Assembly (NCBI RefSeq): GCF_036226885.1
Contig: NZ_CP109027.1
Span: 1,612,001 to 1,676,000 of the forward strand
Reading direction: 5' to 3'
Length of the DNA stretch: 64,000 bases
Source of the DNA: Streptomyces sp. NBC_00663
Lineage (GTDB): Bacteria; Actinomycetota; Actinomycetes; Streptomycetales; Streptomycetaceae
Positions 30,162-38,726 of the stretch are shown piece by piece (the first letter of the stretch is position 1; every line of letters starts with the position of its first letter). The position numbers and the translations under genes were made by a program. Below the pieces are notes generated by a model. That model worked only from the letters and a program-made list of their open reading frames with translations, was not told the DNA's origin and made no database searches.

Positions 30162-31004
30162 TCAGCCGTGCAGGAAGGCCTCCACGGTCCGCGCGAAGCT
30201 CCCCGCGTCGTCCAGCCATGGAAAGTGCGCCGCCCCGGCCTGGACCACCAGCTCCGCCTCCCCGAACAGCCTGGCGTACTCCGCCATCGCCCGTGGCGGC
30301 CCCGCCACGTCCGTCTCCCCCGCCAGTACGAGCACGGCCCCCGCGAACCGGGCCAGGGCCGCCCGCGTGGCCCCCGGGTCGAAGGCGCCCTCCGAGCCGT
30401 ACGCGCCCGCCGCCTCGTCGTTGCGCTGCTCGGCCTCGGCGGCCCGCACGGCCCGCGCCTGCGCGTCCCAGCGCGCGAACCAGAACGGGGCGATGGCCTG
30501 CCAGTCGTCGCCCGTCGCGCGCCCCTCCGTCACCGCCTCCAGAGCCGAGTACGCCGGGCCGAACCACTCCTCGTCCCGGCGCGACCGCGCAGTGCGCAGC
30601 CGGTCCTCGGCGGTGATGTCGATACCGACCGCGTACACACTCGGCGTGACCAGGACCAGGCGCGCGACCCGGTCGGGGTGGCGGGCCGTGTAGAGGGCCG
30701 CGAGGTTCGCGCCGGCGCTGTGCGCGAGCAGGTCCACACGCTCCAGGCCCCGTTCCTTCCGCAGCGCCTCGACGTCGTCCACGAGTCGGTCGCAGCGGTA
30801 CGACGCCGGGTCCGTCGGTGTCGCCGAGTCGCCCGTGCCTCGCAGGTCCAGTCGGATCAGGGTGCGGTGGGCGGTGAGGCCGCCCAGGTCGCCGAGGTAC
30901 GCGGAAGCCTGCATGGGGCCGCCGGGAAGGCAGACCAGGGGCGGGCCGTCGCCGGTGGCGTGGTAGGCGAGGGCGGTTCCGTCGGGTGCGCTGAAGGTGG
31001 GCAT
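30162..31004 (-). CDS. Alpha/beta-fold hydrolase
   Basis: A 280-residue alpha/beta hydrolase. The oxyanion region is PPLVCLPGGPMQASAYLGDL, the nucleophile elbow is Ser in DLLAHSAGANLAALY, the acid is Asp in VLVLAGETDVAGPPRA and the His is in QAGAAHFPWLDD. The LPGGP opening and the 280-residue size resemble proline-iminopeptidase-like and epoxide-hydrolase-like members. ATG 31004 has AAAGG eight bases upstream. It precedes the DUF4132 gene by 30 bp on the same strand and may be co-transcribed. Substrate unknown. Confidence 0.88.
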   Translation of the reverse strand: MPTFSAPDGTALAYHATGDGPPLVCLPGGPMQASAYLGDLGGLTAHRTLIRLDLRGTGDSATPTDPASYRCDRLVDDVEALRKERGLERVDLLAHSAGANLAALYTARHPDRVARLVLVTPSVYAVGIDITAEDRLRTARSRRDEEWFGPAYSALEAVTEGRATGDDWQAIAPFWFARWDAQARAVRAAEAEQRNDEAAGAYGSEGAFDPGATRAALARFAGAVLVLAGETDVAGPPRAMAEYARLFGEAELVVQAGAAHFPWLDDAGSFARTVEAFLHG

Positions 31005-31144
31005 GGCGTGAGCCTTTCAGCGGCTCTCACCTGCGGCAACGCAATAAGCGGCGCCGGGCGACCCTCCCAGTCAGGGTCCCGGGGCGCGGCCACGAACCAC
31101 CCTAGGACCCCGGTGACCAGGTACTTCCGGCCCCGTCCGCTCCC

Positions 31145-32503
31145 CTATGCCGCGTGCCGCTCCCGCCCCCGGTGAGCCCGGATGATCTCCGCGTAGCGGT
31201 GCCCGGAGCCCTTGATCGTGCGGGTTTGGGTGCGGTAGTCGACGTGGACGAGCCCGAAGCGCTTGTCGTAGCCGTAGGCCCACTCGAAGTTGTCGAGCAG
31301 CGACCAGGCGAAATACCCCGCCAGCGGGGCGCCCTTGCGGGCGGCGGAGGCGCAGGCGGCGAGGTGCCGGGTCAGGTAGTCCTGCCGCTCGGGGTCGTCG
31401 ACCGTGCCGTCGGGGCGTACGACGTCCGGGTAGGCGGAGCCGTTCTCGGTGACGTACAGCCGCTGTGCCCCGTACTCCTCGGTGAGGCGGAGGAGCAGGG
31501 TCTCGATGCCGCTCGCGTCGATCTCCCAGTCCATGCCGGTGCGGGGTACGCCGACACGGCGGACGGAACGGACGTGCGGGGCCGGGCCGCTGGGGTCGTC
31601 GGCGACGGTCTGCGGGAAGTAGTAGTTCAGGCCGAGCCAGTCGAGCGGGGCGGCGATGGTCTCCAGGTCGCCCGGCTTCAAGGGGAGTTCGACGCCGTAC
31701 ACCTCCTCCATGTCCGCCGGGAAGCCGCGGCCGTGGATCGGGTCCAGCCACCAGCGGTTGGTGTGGCCGTCCATACGGCGGGCGGCCCGCAGGTCCTCCG
31801 GGCGGTCGGTGGCGGGGTGCACCGTGGAGAGGTTGTTGACGATGCCGATCTGGGCGCCGGGGGCTGCCGCGCGGATGGCCTGTACGGCGAGGCCGTGGCC
31901 GAGGAGCAGATGGCAGGAGGCCCGGACCGCCGCCGTGAGGTCCGTCCAGCCGGGGGCCATCGTGCCTTCCAGGTGGCCGATCCACGCCGAGCACAGGGGC
32001 TCGTTGAGGGTGGTCCAGTGGTGCACCCGGTCACCCAGCCGCTCGGCCACGACCGAGGCGTACGCGGCGAAGTGCTCGGCGGTGTCCCGGGCCGGCCAGC
32101 CGCCGCGGTCCTGGAGGGCCTGGGGCAGGTCCCAGTGGTAGAGGGTGACGGACGGGGTGATGCCGGCCGCCAGCAGGCCGTCGATCAACTCGTCGTAGAA
32201 GGCGAGGCCCTTGGGGTTGACCGGGCCGTCGCCGCCGGGCACCACCCGCGGCCAGGCGATGGACAACCGGTAGGCGTCGGCGCCGAGTTGGCGCATCAGG
32301 CCGATGTCCTCGCGCCAGCGGTGGTAATGGTCGCAGGCGATGTCGCCGGTGTCGCCGCCCGCCACCTTTCCCGGGGTGTGCGAGAAGGTGTCCCAGATCG
32401 ACGGCGCACGGCCGTCCTCGGCCACGGCTCCCTCGATCTGGTACGCGGCTGTGGCCGTGCCCCACAGGAAGTCGTGCGGGAGTGCGGCGAGATCGATGGT
32501 CAC
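31145..32503 (-). CDS. bglC: GH1 beta-glucosidase
   Basis: A 452-residue cytoplasmic family 1 glycoside hydrolase that splits imported beta-linked disaccharides to glucose. The acid/base is in [11 protein letters not shown], the nucleophile in [12 protein letters not shown], and the N-terminal [20 protein letters not shown] and C-terminal [20 protein letters not shown] are GH1 signatures. An upstream GTG at 32527 overlaps the permease stop, but GTG 32503 is preferred since AAAGGA sits five bases before it and homologues begin at MTIDLAALP. It is the last gene of a binding-protein/permease operon with a CebR-like box upstream, and is organised like cebEFG-bglC. The symbol is by analogy; cellobiose or laminaribiose could be the natural substrate. 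Confidence 0.92.
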   Translation of the reverse strand: MTIDLAALPHDFLWGTATAAYQIEGAVAEDGRAPSIWDTFSHTPGKVAGGDTGDIACDHYHRWREDIGLMRQLGADAYRLSIAWPRVVPGGDGPVNPKGLAFYDELIDGLLAAGITPSVTLYHWDLPQALQDRGGWPARDTAEHFAAYASVVAERLGDRVHHWTTLNEPLCSAWIGHLEGTMAPGWTDLTAAVRASCHLLLGHGLAVQAIRAAAPGAQIGIVNNLSTVHPATDRPEDLRAARRMDGHTNRWWLDPIHGRGFPADMEEVYGVELPLKPGDLETIAAPLDWLGLNYYFPQTVADDPSGPAPHVRSVRRVGVPRTGMDWEIDASGIETLLLRLTEEYGAQRLYVTENGSAYPDVVRPDGTVDDPERQDYLTRHLAACASAARKGAPLAGYFAWSLLDNFEWAYGYDKRFGLVHVDYRTQTRTIKGSGHRYAEIIRAHRGRERHAA

Positions 32504-32523
32504 GTAAGTCCTTTCAGGAGTGG

Positions 32524-33402
32524 TCACTTGACGGCGCCCGCCGTCAGACCGGCGACGAGATAACGCTGGAGGAGCAGGAAGCCGGCCACCACCGGGACGC
32601 TCACGACCAGCGAGGCCGCCATGATCTGGTTCCAGTAGACGTCGTAGAGCGTGGAGTAGCCCTGGAGGCCGACGGCGAGGGTGCGGGTGGTGTCGTTGGT
32701 CATCACCGACGCGAACAGCACCTCGCCCCAGGCAGTCATGAACGCGTAGACGGTGACGGCGACGATCCCGGGGATCGCGGCGGGCACCACGACCCGGAAG
32801 AGCGCGCCGAGCGGGCCGCAGCCGTCCACCAGTGCCGCCTCGTCCAGGTCGCGCGGCACCGAGTCGAAGTACCCGATGAGCATCCAGATGGAGAACGGGA
32901 GGGAGAAGGTGAGGTACGTCAGGATCAGCCCGCCGCGCGAGCCGAACAGGGCGATGCCGGTGGCGTTGCCGATGTTGACGTAGATCAGGAACAGCGGGAG
33001 CAGGAAGAGGATGCCGGGGAACATCTGCGTCGACAGGACGGTGACCGTGAAGACGCGCTTGCCGCGGAAGTCGTAGCGGCTCACGGCGTAGGCCGAGAAG
33101 ACGGCGATCACCACCGAGCAGACGGCTGCCGCGCTCGCCACGATCAGGGAGTTCACGAAGTACCGGGCGAGCGGGACCGTCGACCAGATGTCGATGTACG
33201 GCTGGAACGTCAACTCGCTCGGAATCCAGTGGAACTTGCCGGTGACGTCCGCGAGCGGCTTCAGCGAGCTGGAGATCATCACGTACACCGGCAGCAGGAC
33301 GAAGCCGGCCAGCAGGGTGAGGAAGACACGCCGGGTCCACAGGAAGGACCGCGGGGGCGCCATCGGGGAGGACCGTGGTGGGGCCATCGGGGAGCTAGGC
33401 AC
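32524..33402 (-). CDS. Sugar ABC transporter permease, MalG/CebG type
   Basis: A 292-residue inner-membrane permease of the carbohydrate uptake family 1. The EAA loop is [20 protein letters not shown] followed by [13 protein letters not shown]. Six TM helices are evident. GTG 33402 overlaps the upstream permease by 8 bp and has GGAGGG seven bases before it. The first codons contain a small duplication, SPMAPPRS repeated in tandem, giving two adjacent ATG codons in the same frame. Encoded between the MalF-type permease and the beta-glucosidase, it completes the channel of a disaccharide importer. The MsiK-type ATPase is not in the window, as expected in Streptomyces. Confidence 0.9.
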   Translation of the reverse strand: MPSSPMAPPRSSPMAPPRSFLWTRRVFLTLLAGFVLLPVYVMISSSLKPLADVTGKFHWIPSELTFQPYIDIWSTVPLARYFVNSLIVASAAAVCSVVIAVFSAYAVSRYDFRGKRVFTVTVLSTQMFPGILFLLPLFLIYVNIGNATGIALFGSRGGLILTYLTFSLPFSIWMLIGYFDSVPRDLDEAALVDGCGPLGALFRVVVPAAIPGIVAVTVYAFMTAWGEVLFASVMTNDTTRTLAVGLQGYSTLYDVYWNQIMAASLVVSVPVVAGFLLLQRYLVAGLTAGAVK

Positions 33403-34387
33403 GCGACGCCCTCCGTCCGCGTGAGGTGAGGGCGAGGTACACGCCCGTCACGAGAAGCAGGAACAGCAGCAGGAGCACGGACATGGCGGAGCCGGTGCCG
33501 AAGTTCCAGGTGACGAAGGAGGCTTGGTAGATGTGGACCGAGATGAGGTCCGCGGCCTCCGGCGCCGACTTGCCGAACAGCACGTACGGCGTGTTGAAGT
33601 CGTTGAACGTCCACAGGAACAGCACCAGGATCAGCACCTGGTTGACGGCGCTCAGCGACGGCAGGGTGATGCGGCGGATCTGCTGCCACATCCCGGCCCC
33701 GTCGAGGGCCGCCGCCTCGTACAACTCCCGTGGGATGTTCTGGAGTCCGGCCATGACGATGAGGAAGGCGAACGGCCAGCCCTTCCACACGGACACGACG
33801 AGCAGGGCGATGAAGCTGTTGTCGCCGATCAGCCAGAAGGACGGTTTGTCGGTGAGGCCGAGCTGGTCGTGCAGGACGTGGTTCACCAGGCCGTTGTCGT
33901 GCTGGAACATGAACACCCAGGTGATGACGGCCGCGTAGACCGGCAGGGCGTACGGCACCAGGAACAGGGCGCGCAGCAGGCCCCGGCCGCGGAAGGTGTC
34001 CTGCATGCAGATCGCGGCGGTCGTGCCGATCAGCCAGCACAGGCCGACCGACAGCAGAGTGAAGGCGATCGTGACGAAGAAGGAGTGCAGCAGGGCCTCG
34101 CCGACGGGGGCGTCGAAGTCCACCGACACACGGAAGTTGTCGAGGCCGGCCCAGGGGGCGGCGCCCCAGTCGCGGATGTAGAACTGCGTGAGTTCCTTGA
34201 AGCTCATCACGATGCCGATGACCATCGGCACGAGATGGACGAGGAGTTCGAGGATCAGGGCGGGCAGGAGGAGCAGATAGGGCAGTCCGACGCGGCGGAT
34301 CCGGCCGGCGGCGCGGCGGCGCGGGCCACGCGCCGCCGTCTCACCCGACTCCCCCTTGTTCACCGGGAGTTCGACAGTGCTGGTCAT
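33395..34387 (-). CDS. Sugar ABC transporter permease, MalF/CebF type
   Basis: A 330-residue permease partner. After a basic N-terminus, TM1 is LPYLLLLPALILELLVHLVP; the EAA loop is QNIPRELYEAAALDGAGMWQ followed by QIRRITLPSLSAV. ATG 34387 begins five bases after the stop of the binding-protein gene. Downstream it overlaps the MalG-type gene by 8 bp, so both are translated together. It forms the heterodimeric channel that accepts sugar from the lipoprotein encoded just before it. Confidence 0.9.
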   Translation of the reverse strand: MTSTVELPVNKGESGETAARGPRRRAAGRIRRVGLPYLLLLPALILELLVHLVPMVIGIVMSFKELTQFYIRDWGAAPWAGLDNFRVSVDFDAPVGEALLHSFFVTIAFTLLSVGLCWLIGTTAAICMQDTFRGRGLLRALFLVPYALPVYAAVITWVFMFQHDNGLVNHVLHDQLGLTDKPSFWLIGDNSFIALLVVSVWKGWPFAFLIVMAGLQNIPRELYEAAALDGAGMWQQIRRITLPSLSAVNQVLILVLFLWTFNDFNTPYVLFGKSAPEAADLISVHIYQASFVTWNFGTGSAMSVLLLLFLLLVTGVYLALTSRGRRASRA

Positions 34388-34392
34388 CCGGG

Positions 34393-35709
34393 TCACGCCG
34401 CCGGCATCTGCGCCTGGGCCTTCTCCAGGGCCGCCTTCACCGACTCGGTGGTCACCGCGCGGCCGGCGGCCGCGTCGGCGAACAGGCCCTTGATGGCCGT
34501 ACCGACCGCCGTCTCGAACTGGGACTCGTCGGCGACCTGCGGGGCCGCGACCGCGCTGGTGGCGAGGGTGTTCTTGAGGACACCGTTGGCGGCGGTGTTG
34601 AACGCCGCGTCGGACTGGGCGTCCTTCACCGGCGGGATGGAGCTGTAGGCGGTGTTGAGGATCTTCTGTTCGGCGTCGCTCGTCATGAACTTCACGAACT
34701 TCTTGGCGCCGTCGAGGTTGTCGGAGTTCTTGAAGACGGCCATGTTGATGCCCATCACCATCGAGTTGACGCCGGTGCCGGTGCCGGGGGTGCCGGACTG
34801 CACGGGCACCGGGGCGATACCGAAGGAGTCCTCGCTCATGCCCTGGGACTTGAGGTTCGCGGACGCCGACTGCCACAGCAGCATCGCCGTCTTGCCCTTG
34901 GCGAAGTCGCTCACCGACTGGTTCTGCGCGTACTCGGCGTTGCCCGGTGCGATGACCTTGTTCTTGGCCATCAGGTCGACGAACTCCTTGACGCCGGCGA
35001 CCGCCCCGTCGTTGGTGAAGTCGGGTTTGCCGTCGGCGGTGAAGAAGTCGCCGCCGTGCTGCTTGGCGAAGACGACCGCGTGGTGGATGTTCTCCGAGGG
35101 GTTCGCGCCCTCCACGCCGAGGGCCCACTTGCCGCCCTTGGACAGCTTCTTGCCGTCCTCGACGAACTCGGCCCAGGTGGCGGGAGGTTGGGCGATGCCC
35201 GCGTCGGCGAACATCTTCTTGTTGTAGTAGAGCGCGTACGCCATCGAGTACAGCGGTACCGCGGCCGGGTCCTTGCCCTCGGCGCCCGTGGAGCCGAGCG
35301 CGGAGTCGACGAAGCGGTCCTTGCCGCCGATCGCCTCGAAGTTCTTCGCGTCCCACGGCAGCAGCGCACCGGTGGCCTGGAGGGAGGCGCTCCAGGTGTT
35401 GCCGATGTTGAGGACGTCGGGGCCCTGGCCCGACGTCGCCGCCGTGAGAATACGGTTGAGCAGGTCCGACCAGGGCACCACCTCCACCTTCACCTCGATG
35501 CCGGTCTGCTTCTTGAACTTGTCGAGTTCCGGCTGGAGGACCTTCTTGTCGATCTCGACGCTCGCCCCCTGGTTGGAGGCCCAGTAGGTGAGCGTCTTCG
35601 GCGAGTCGTTGGACCCGCCCTCGGTCGACGAACCGCCTCCGCAGGCCGAAGCGGCCAGGGCGAGAGACATGGTGACGGCGCCTACGGCCGCGGCTCGGAT
35701 GCTGCGCAT
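34393..35709 (-). CDS. Sugar-binding lipoprotein, CebE type
   Basis: A 438-residue family 1 solute-binding lipoprotein. The signal peptide ends at ALAASACGG with Cys as the lipid site. KTLTYWASNQGASVEIDKKV and QTGIEVKVEVVPWSDLLNRI are typical of oligosaccharide binders, as is the LLWQSASANLKS region. ATG 35709 is preferred to ATG 35742 because it leads straight into the signal peptide and has AAGGGA upstream. First gene of the operon with two permeases and a GH1 beta-glucosidase; a CebR-like operator lies 156 bp upstream. Likely ligand is a beta-gluco-disaccharide, given the GH55 neighbour perhaps laminaribiose. Confidence 0.88.
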   Translation of the reverse strand: MRSIRAAAVGAVTMSLALAASACGGGSSTEGGSNDSPKTLTYWASNQGASVEIDKKVLQPELDKFKKQTGIEVKVEVVPWSDLLNRILTAATSGQGPDVLNIGNTWSASLQATGALLPWDAKNFEAIGGKDRFVDSALGSTGAEGKDPAAVPLYSMAYALYYNKKMFADAGIAQPPATWAEFVEDGKKLSKGGKWALGVEGANPSENIHHAVVFAKQHGGDFFTADGKPDFTNDGAVAGVKEFVDLMAKNKVIAPGNAEYAQNQSVSDFAKGKTAMLLWQSASANLKSQGMSEDSFGIAPVPVQSGTPGTGTGVNSMVMGINMAVFKNSDNLDGAKKFVKFMTSDAEQKILNTAYSSIPPVKDAQSDAAFNTAANGVLKNTLATSAVAAPQVADESQFETAVGTAIKGLFADAAAGRAVTTESVKAALEKAQAQMPAA

Positions 35710-35864
35710 GGCTCCTGGTGTCCCTTCAGGGAATGGACTCACGGCTTAATTTAGGACGTGAGTTAAACGGCCCGCGTTCGGCGCGTCAAGGGTTTGAACA
35801 GCACTTGTTGAACTCGGCGGCACCTCTTGACGTCCGCGTTTGAACACTGAAGCATCCCTCGGCG

Positions 35865-35878
35865 AGAGAGCGCTCCCA
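35865..35878. promoter_or_regulatory. CebR-like operator
   Basis: AGAGAGCGCTCCCA matches the CebR consensus TGGGAGCGCTCCCA at 12 of 14 positions, with the core GAGCGCTCCCA intact. It lies in the divergent region, 39 bp before the GH55 start and 156 bp before the binding-protein start, so it could control both units. No LacI-family gene is in the window; a regulator would act from elsewhere. Confidence 0.65.
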
Positions 35879-35916
35879 ACCCTTTTGTCGTTCACTTCCC
35901 GAACAAGGAGCCGCCC

Positions 35917-37662
35917 ATGAGTTCGCCCTCGCTCAGCCGGAGAACCGTCCTCGGCGCCGCGGTCCCCACGGCCCTCGCACTGTCCGCGACCCCGTCCTGG
36001 GGCCGCCCGAACGCCCTCCCCGGAGGCGGTGACCTCGGCCCGAACGTCCTGGTCCTCGACCCGAACACCCCGGACATCCAGGCCAAGCTGGACGCGGTGT
36101 TCGCCCGGCAGGAGTCGGCCCAGTTCGGCACCGGCCGCTACGCACTGCTCTTCAAGCCCGGCACCTACCACGGGCTCAACGCCCAACTCGGCTTCTACAC
36201 CTCGATCGCGGGCCTGGGCCTCTCCCCCGACGACACGACCATCAACGGGGACGTGACGGTCGACGCGGGCTGGTTCGGCGGCAACGCCACGCAGAACTTC
36301 TGGCGTTCGGCCGAGAACCTCGCGCTGGTCCCGGCGAACGGCACCAACCGCTGGGCGGTCGCCCAGGCCGCCCCGTTCCGCCGGATGCATGTCCGCGGCG
36401 GCCTCAACCTCTCCCCCACCGGCTATGGCTGGGCCAGCGGCGGCTACATCGCCGACAGCCGCATCGACGGCCAGATCGGCCCGTACTCCCAGCAGCAGTG
36501 GTACACCCGGGACAGCTCGGTCGGCAGCTGGCTCAACGGCGTCTGGAACATGGTGTTCTCGGGCGTCGAGGGCGCCCCCGCCCAGAGCTTCCCGAACCCG
36601 CCGTACACCACCCTCGACACCACGCCCGTCTCCCGCGAGAAGCCCTTCCTGTATCTCAGCGGCGGCGAGTACCGGGTCTTCCTGCCGTCCCTGCGCACCC
36701 GCGCACGCGGGGTGACCTGGGGCAACGGCACACCTCGCGGCAGCTCACTCCCCCTGTCGCGGTTCTACGTCGCCAAGCCGGGTGTCTCGGCGGCGACGCT
36801 GAACCAGGCCCTCGCCCAGGGACTGCACCTGCTGCTGACCCCCGGGATCTACCACGTCGACCGGGCGATCCAGGTCAACCGCCCCAACACCGTGGTCCTG
36901 GGCCTGGGTTACGCCACCCTCGTGCCGGACAACGGCGTCACCGCGCTGAAGGTCGCCGACGTCGACGGCGTGCGACTGGCCGGCTTCCTGATCGACGCCG
37001 GGCCGGTCAACTCCGCGTCCCTGCTGGAGGTCGGCCCGACCGGCGCGTGGCGGGATCACTCCGCCAACCCCACCACCGTGCAGGACGTGTTCATCCGCAT
37101 CGGCGGCGCGGGCCCCGGCAAGGCCACGACCTCCATGGTCATCAACAACCGGCACACCATCGTCGACCACACCTGGGTCTGGCGCGCCGACCACGGCGAG
37201 GGCGTCGGCTGGGAGACCAACCGCGCGGACTACGGCGTGATCGTCAACGGCTCCGACGTCCTCGCCACCGGCCTGTTCGTGGAACACTTCAACAAGTACG
37301 ACGTCCAATGGTTCGGCGAGCGCGGTCGCACGGTCTTCTTCCAGAACGAGAAGGCGTACGACGCCCCGAACCAGGCCGCGATCCAGAACGGCACGGTCAA
37401 GGGGTACGCGGCCTACCGCGTCGGCGACGCGGTGACCGCGCACGAGGGCTGGGGCCTCGGCAGTTACTGCTACTACAACGTCGACCCCACGATCGTGCAG
37501 CACCACGGCTTCGCCGCACCGAACCGGCCTGGAGTGCGCTTCCACGACCTGCTCGTCGTCTCACTCGGCGGCAACGGCCAGTACGAGCACGTCATCAACG
37601 AGACAGGGGCGGCGACATCGGGCACGTCGACCGTGCCGTCCACCGTGGTGTCGTATCCCTGA
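35917..37662 (+). CDS. Secreted GH55 exo-beta-1,3-glucanase-like protein
   Basis: A 581-residue exported protein of glycoside hydrolase family 55, often mislabelled adenylyl cyclase or coagulation-factor-like. It starts with a Tat-type signal (SRRTVLGAAVPTALALSAT). Two right-handed beta-helix halves follow: the first with ALLFKPGTYHGLNAQLGFYT, the second with LLLTPGIYHVDRAIQVNRPN. The region VDHTWVWRADHGEGVGWETN and FVEHFNKYDVQWFGERGRTV and FFQNEKAYDAPNQAA matches the catalytic groove of Streptomyces GH55 laminarinases. ATG 35917 has AAGGAG six bases upstream. Its product would release glucose or laminaribiose for the divergent importer and beta-glucosidase. Confidence 0.85.
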   Translation: MSSPSLSRRTVLGAAVPTALALSATPSWGRPNALPGGGDLGPNVLVLDPNTPDIQAKLDAVFARQESAQFGTGRYALLFKPGTYHGLNAQLGFYTSIAGLGLSPDDTTINGDVTVDAGWFGGNATQNFWRSAENLALVPANGTNRWAVAQAAPFRRMHVRGGLNLSPTGYGWASGGYIADSRIDGQIGPYSQQQWYTRDSSVGSWLNGVWNMVFSGVEGAPAQSFPNPPYTTLDTTPVSREKPFLYLSGGEYRVFLPSLRTRARGVTWGNGTPRGSSLPLSRFYVAKPGVSAATLNQALAQGLHLLLTPGIYHVDRAIQVNRPNTVVLGLGYATLVPDNGVTALKVADVDGVRLAGFLIDAGPVNSASLLEVGPTGAWRDHSANPTTVQDVFIRIGGAGPGKATTSMVINNRHTIVDHTWVWRADHGEGVGWETNRADYGVIVNGSDVLATGLFVEHFNKYDVQWFGERGRTVFFQNEKAYDAPNQAAIQNGTVKGYAAYRVGDAVTAHEGWGLGSYCYYNVDPTIVQHHGFAAPNRPGVRFHDLLVVSLGGNGQYEHVINETGAATSGTSTVPSTVVSYP

Positions 37663-37679
37663 CGCTTCTTGACGGTACG

Positions 37680-38594
37680 TCAGGTGCGGGCGGCCACCAC
37701 GGCCTCCCGCACCGCCGGGGCGATCTCCTGCGCCCAGCGGCCGAGCGTGACGTCGGCCGGGGTGCCGTCGTCCACGCGGAAGTGGACGAACCCGTGAGCG
37801 CCGAACTCCAGGACGGCGCCGGTGAGTTCCTCGATCCACTGCGCCACCGAGCCGCCCCGCCACACCCCGTCGGCGTCGCGCGGGGCGGCGACGGAGGTGG
37901 CGGTGATGACGCCGGGGAGGTTGTAGACCGTGACGACGTCGGCGGGATCGCGGCCCGCCTTCAGCGCGGCCTCGTCGATGACGGGCCGGGAGTCGCGGTA
38001 GCGCGGACTCAGCCAGTCGGCGGCGTGGCCGGGGATCCAGCCGTCGGCCACCCTGCCGGTGGCGGCGAGCGACTTCGGCCCCACCGAGCCGGTCCACACC
38101 GGCGGCACCACGACCGCGGCCGGTTCGAGGCCGTGCACCTGGTAGAACTCCCCCTCGAACGTGACCGGTTCGCCGCCACCGCCGAGCAGCCGGATCAGGG
38201 TCACGGCCTCCTCGAAGGCCCGCACCGCGGCTCCGGGCCCGAGCCGCTCGACCCCCAGCCGGGCGATCTCGTCCCACAGTCCGCCCGCGCCCATGCCCAG
38301 CACCAGCCGGCCGCCGGTCAGCGCGGACAGCGAGGTGACCGTGCGCGCCAGCATCGGCGCGGGGCGGCTGGGCAGGTTGCTGACACTGACCAGGGCCGAG
38401 ACCCGCTCGGTCCGGCCGAGGACGACGCCGATCTGGGCGTACGCGTCGAGCCTGGCCGCGTAGTAGGGGTGGTCGGAGACGGTGACCAGGTCGAGGCCCT
38501 GCCGGTCGGCCTGCACGGCGTGCCGGAGCGACTCCTCGATCTCACCGACAGCGGTGCTGATACCGGTACCGAACAACGGCTTGTGCAATGACAT
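37680..38594 (-). CDS. LLM-class F420-dependent oxidoreductase
   Basis: A 304-residue TIM-barrel protein of the luciferase-like monooxygenase family. GLDLVTVSDHPYYAARLDAY near the N-terminus, TSLSALTGGRLVLGMGAGGL in the middle and VWTGSVGPKSLAATGRVADG later are the F420/FMN-binding elements. Absence of a partner flavin reductase gene and the overall pattern favour F420 as cofactor. ATG 38594 is the start. It converges on the GH55 gene with 17 bp between stops and is preceded by a strong inverted repeat. Substrate unknown. Confidence 0.87.
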   Translation of the reverse strand: MSLHKPLFGTGISTAVGEIEESLRHAVQADRQGLDLVTVSDHPYYAARLDAYAQIGVVLGRTERVSALVSVSNLPSRPAPMLARTVTSLSALTGGRLVLGMGAGGLWDEIARLGVERLGPGAAVRAFEEAVTLIRLLGGGGEPVTFEGEFYQVHGLEPAAVVVPPVWTGSVGPKSLAATGRVADGWIPGHAADWLSPRYRDSRPVIDEAALKAGRDPADVVTVYNLPGVITATSVAAPRDADGVWRGGSVAQWIEELTGAVLEFGAHGFVHFRVDDGTPADVTLGRWAQEIAPAVREAVVAART

Positions 38595-38650
38595 GGCGGA
38601 TTCCGCCCTCTCCCCGTCGACTGTGTACCCCGTGCCGGAGCACCCTTTCA

Positions 38651-38687
38651 GTTCGCACCACGAACGTTATTTGTTCGTGGTGCGAAC
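38651..38687. terminator. 15-bp perfect inverted repeat, probable terminator of the EF-G-like gene
   Basis: Arms 38651-38665 and 38673-38687 are perfectly complementary with a 7-nt A/T-rich loop. It lies 40 bp beyond the EF-G-like stop and 57 bp before the LLM start, both leftward. It is best read as a terminator, though its position also allows an operator role for the LLM gene. Confidence 0.6.
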
Positions 38688-38726
38688 CGACAACGGGACC
38701 TGCGACCTAGGTCCGCAGCCCCAGGG

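Noticed and set aside
37658..37684. CCTGACG...CGTCAGG as a terminator between GH55 and LLM genes
   Set aside because: The stem is only 7 bp with a 13-nt loop and it covers both stop codons; too weak to call.
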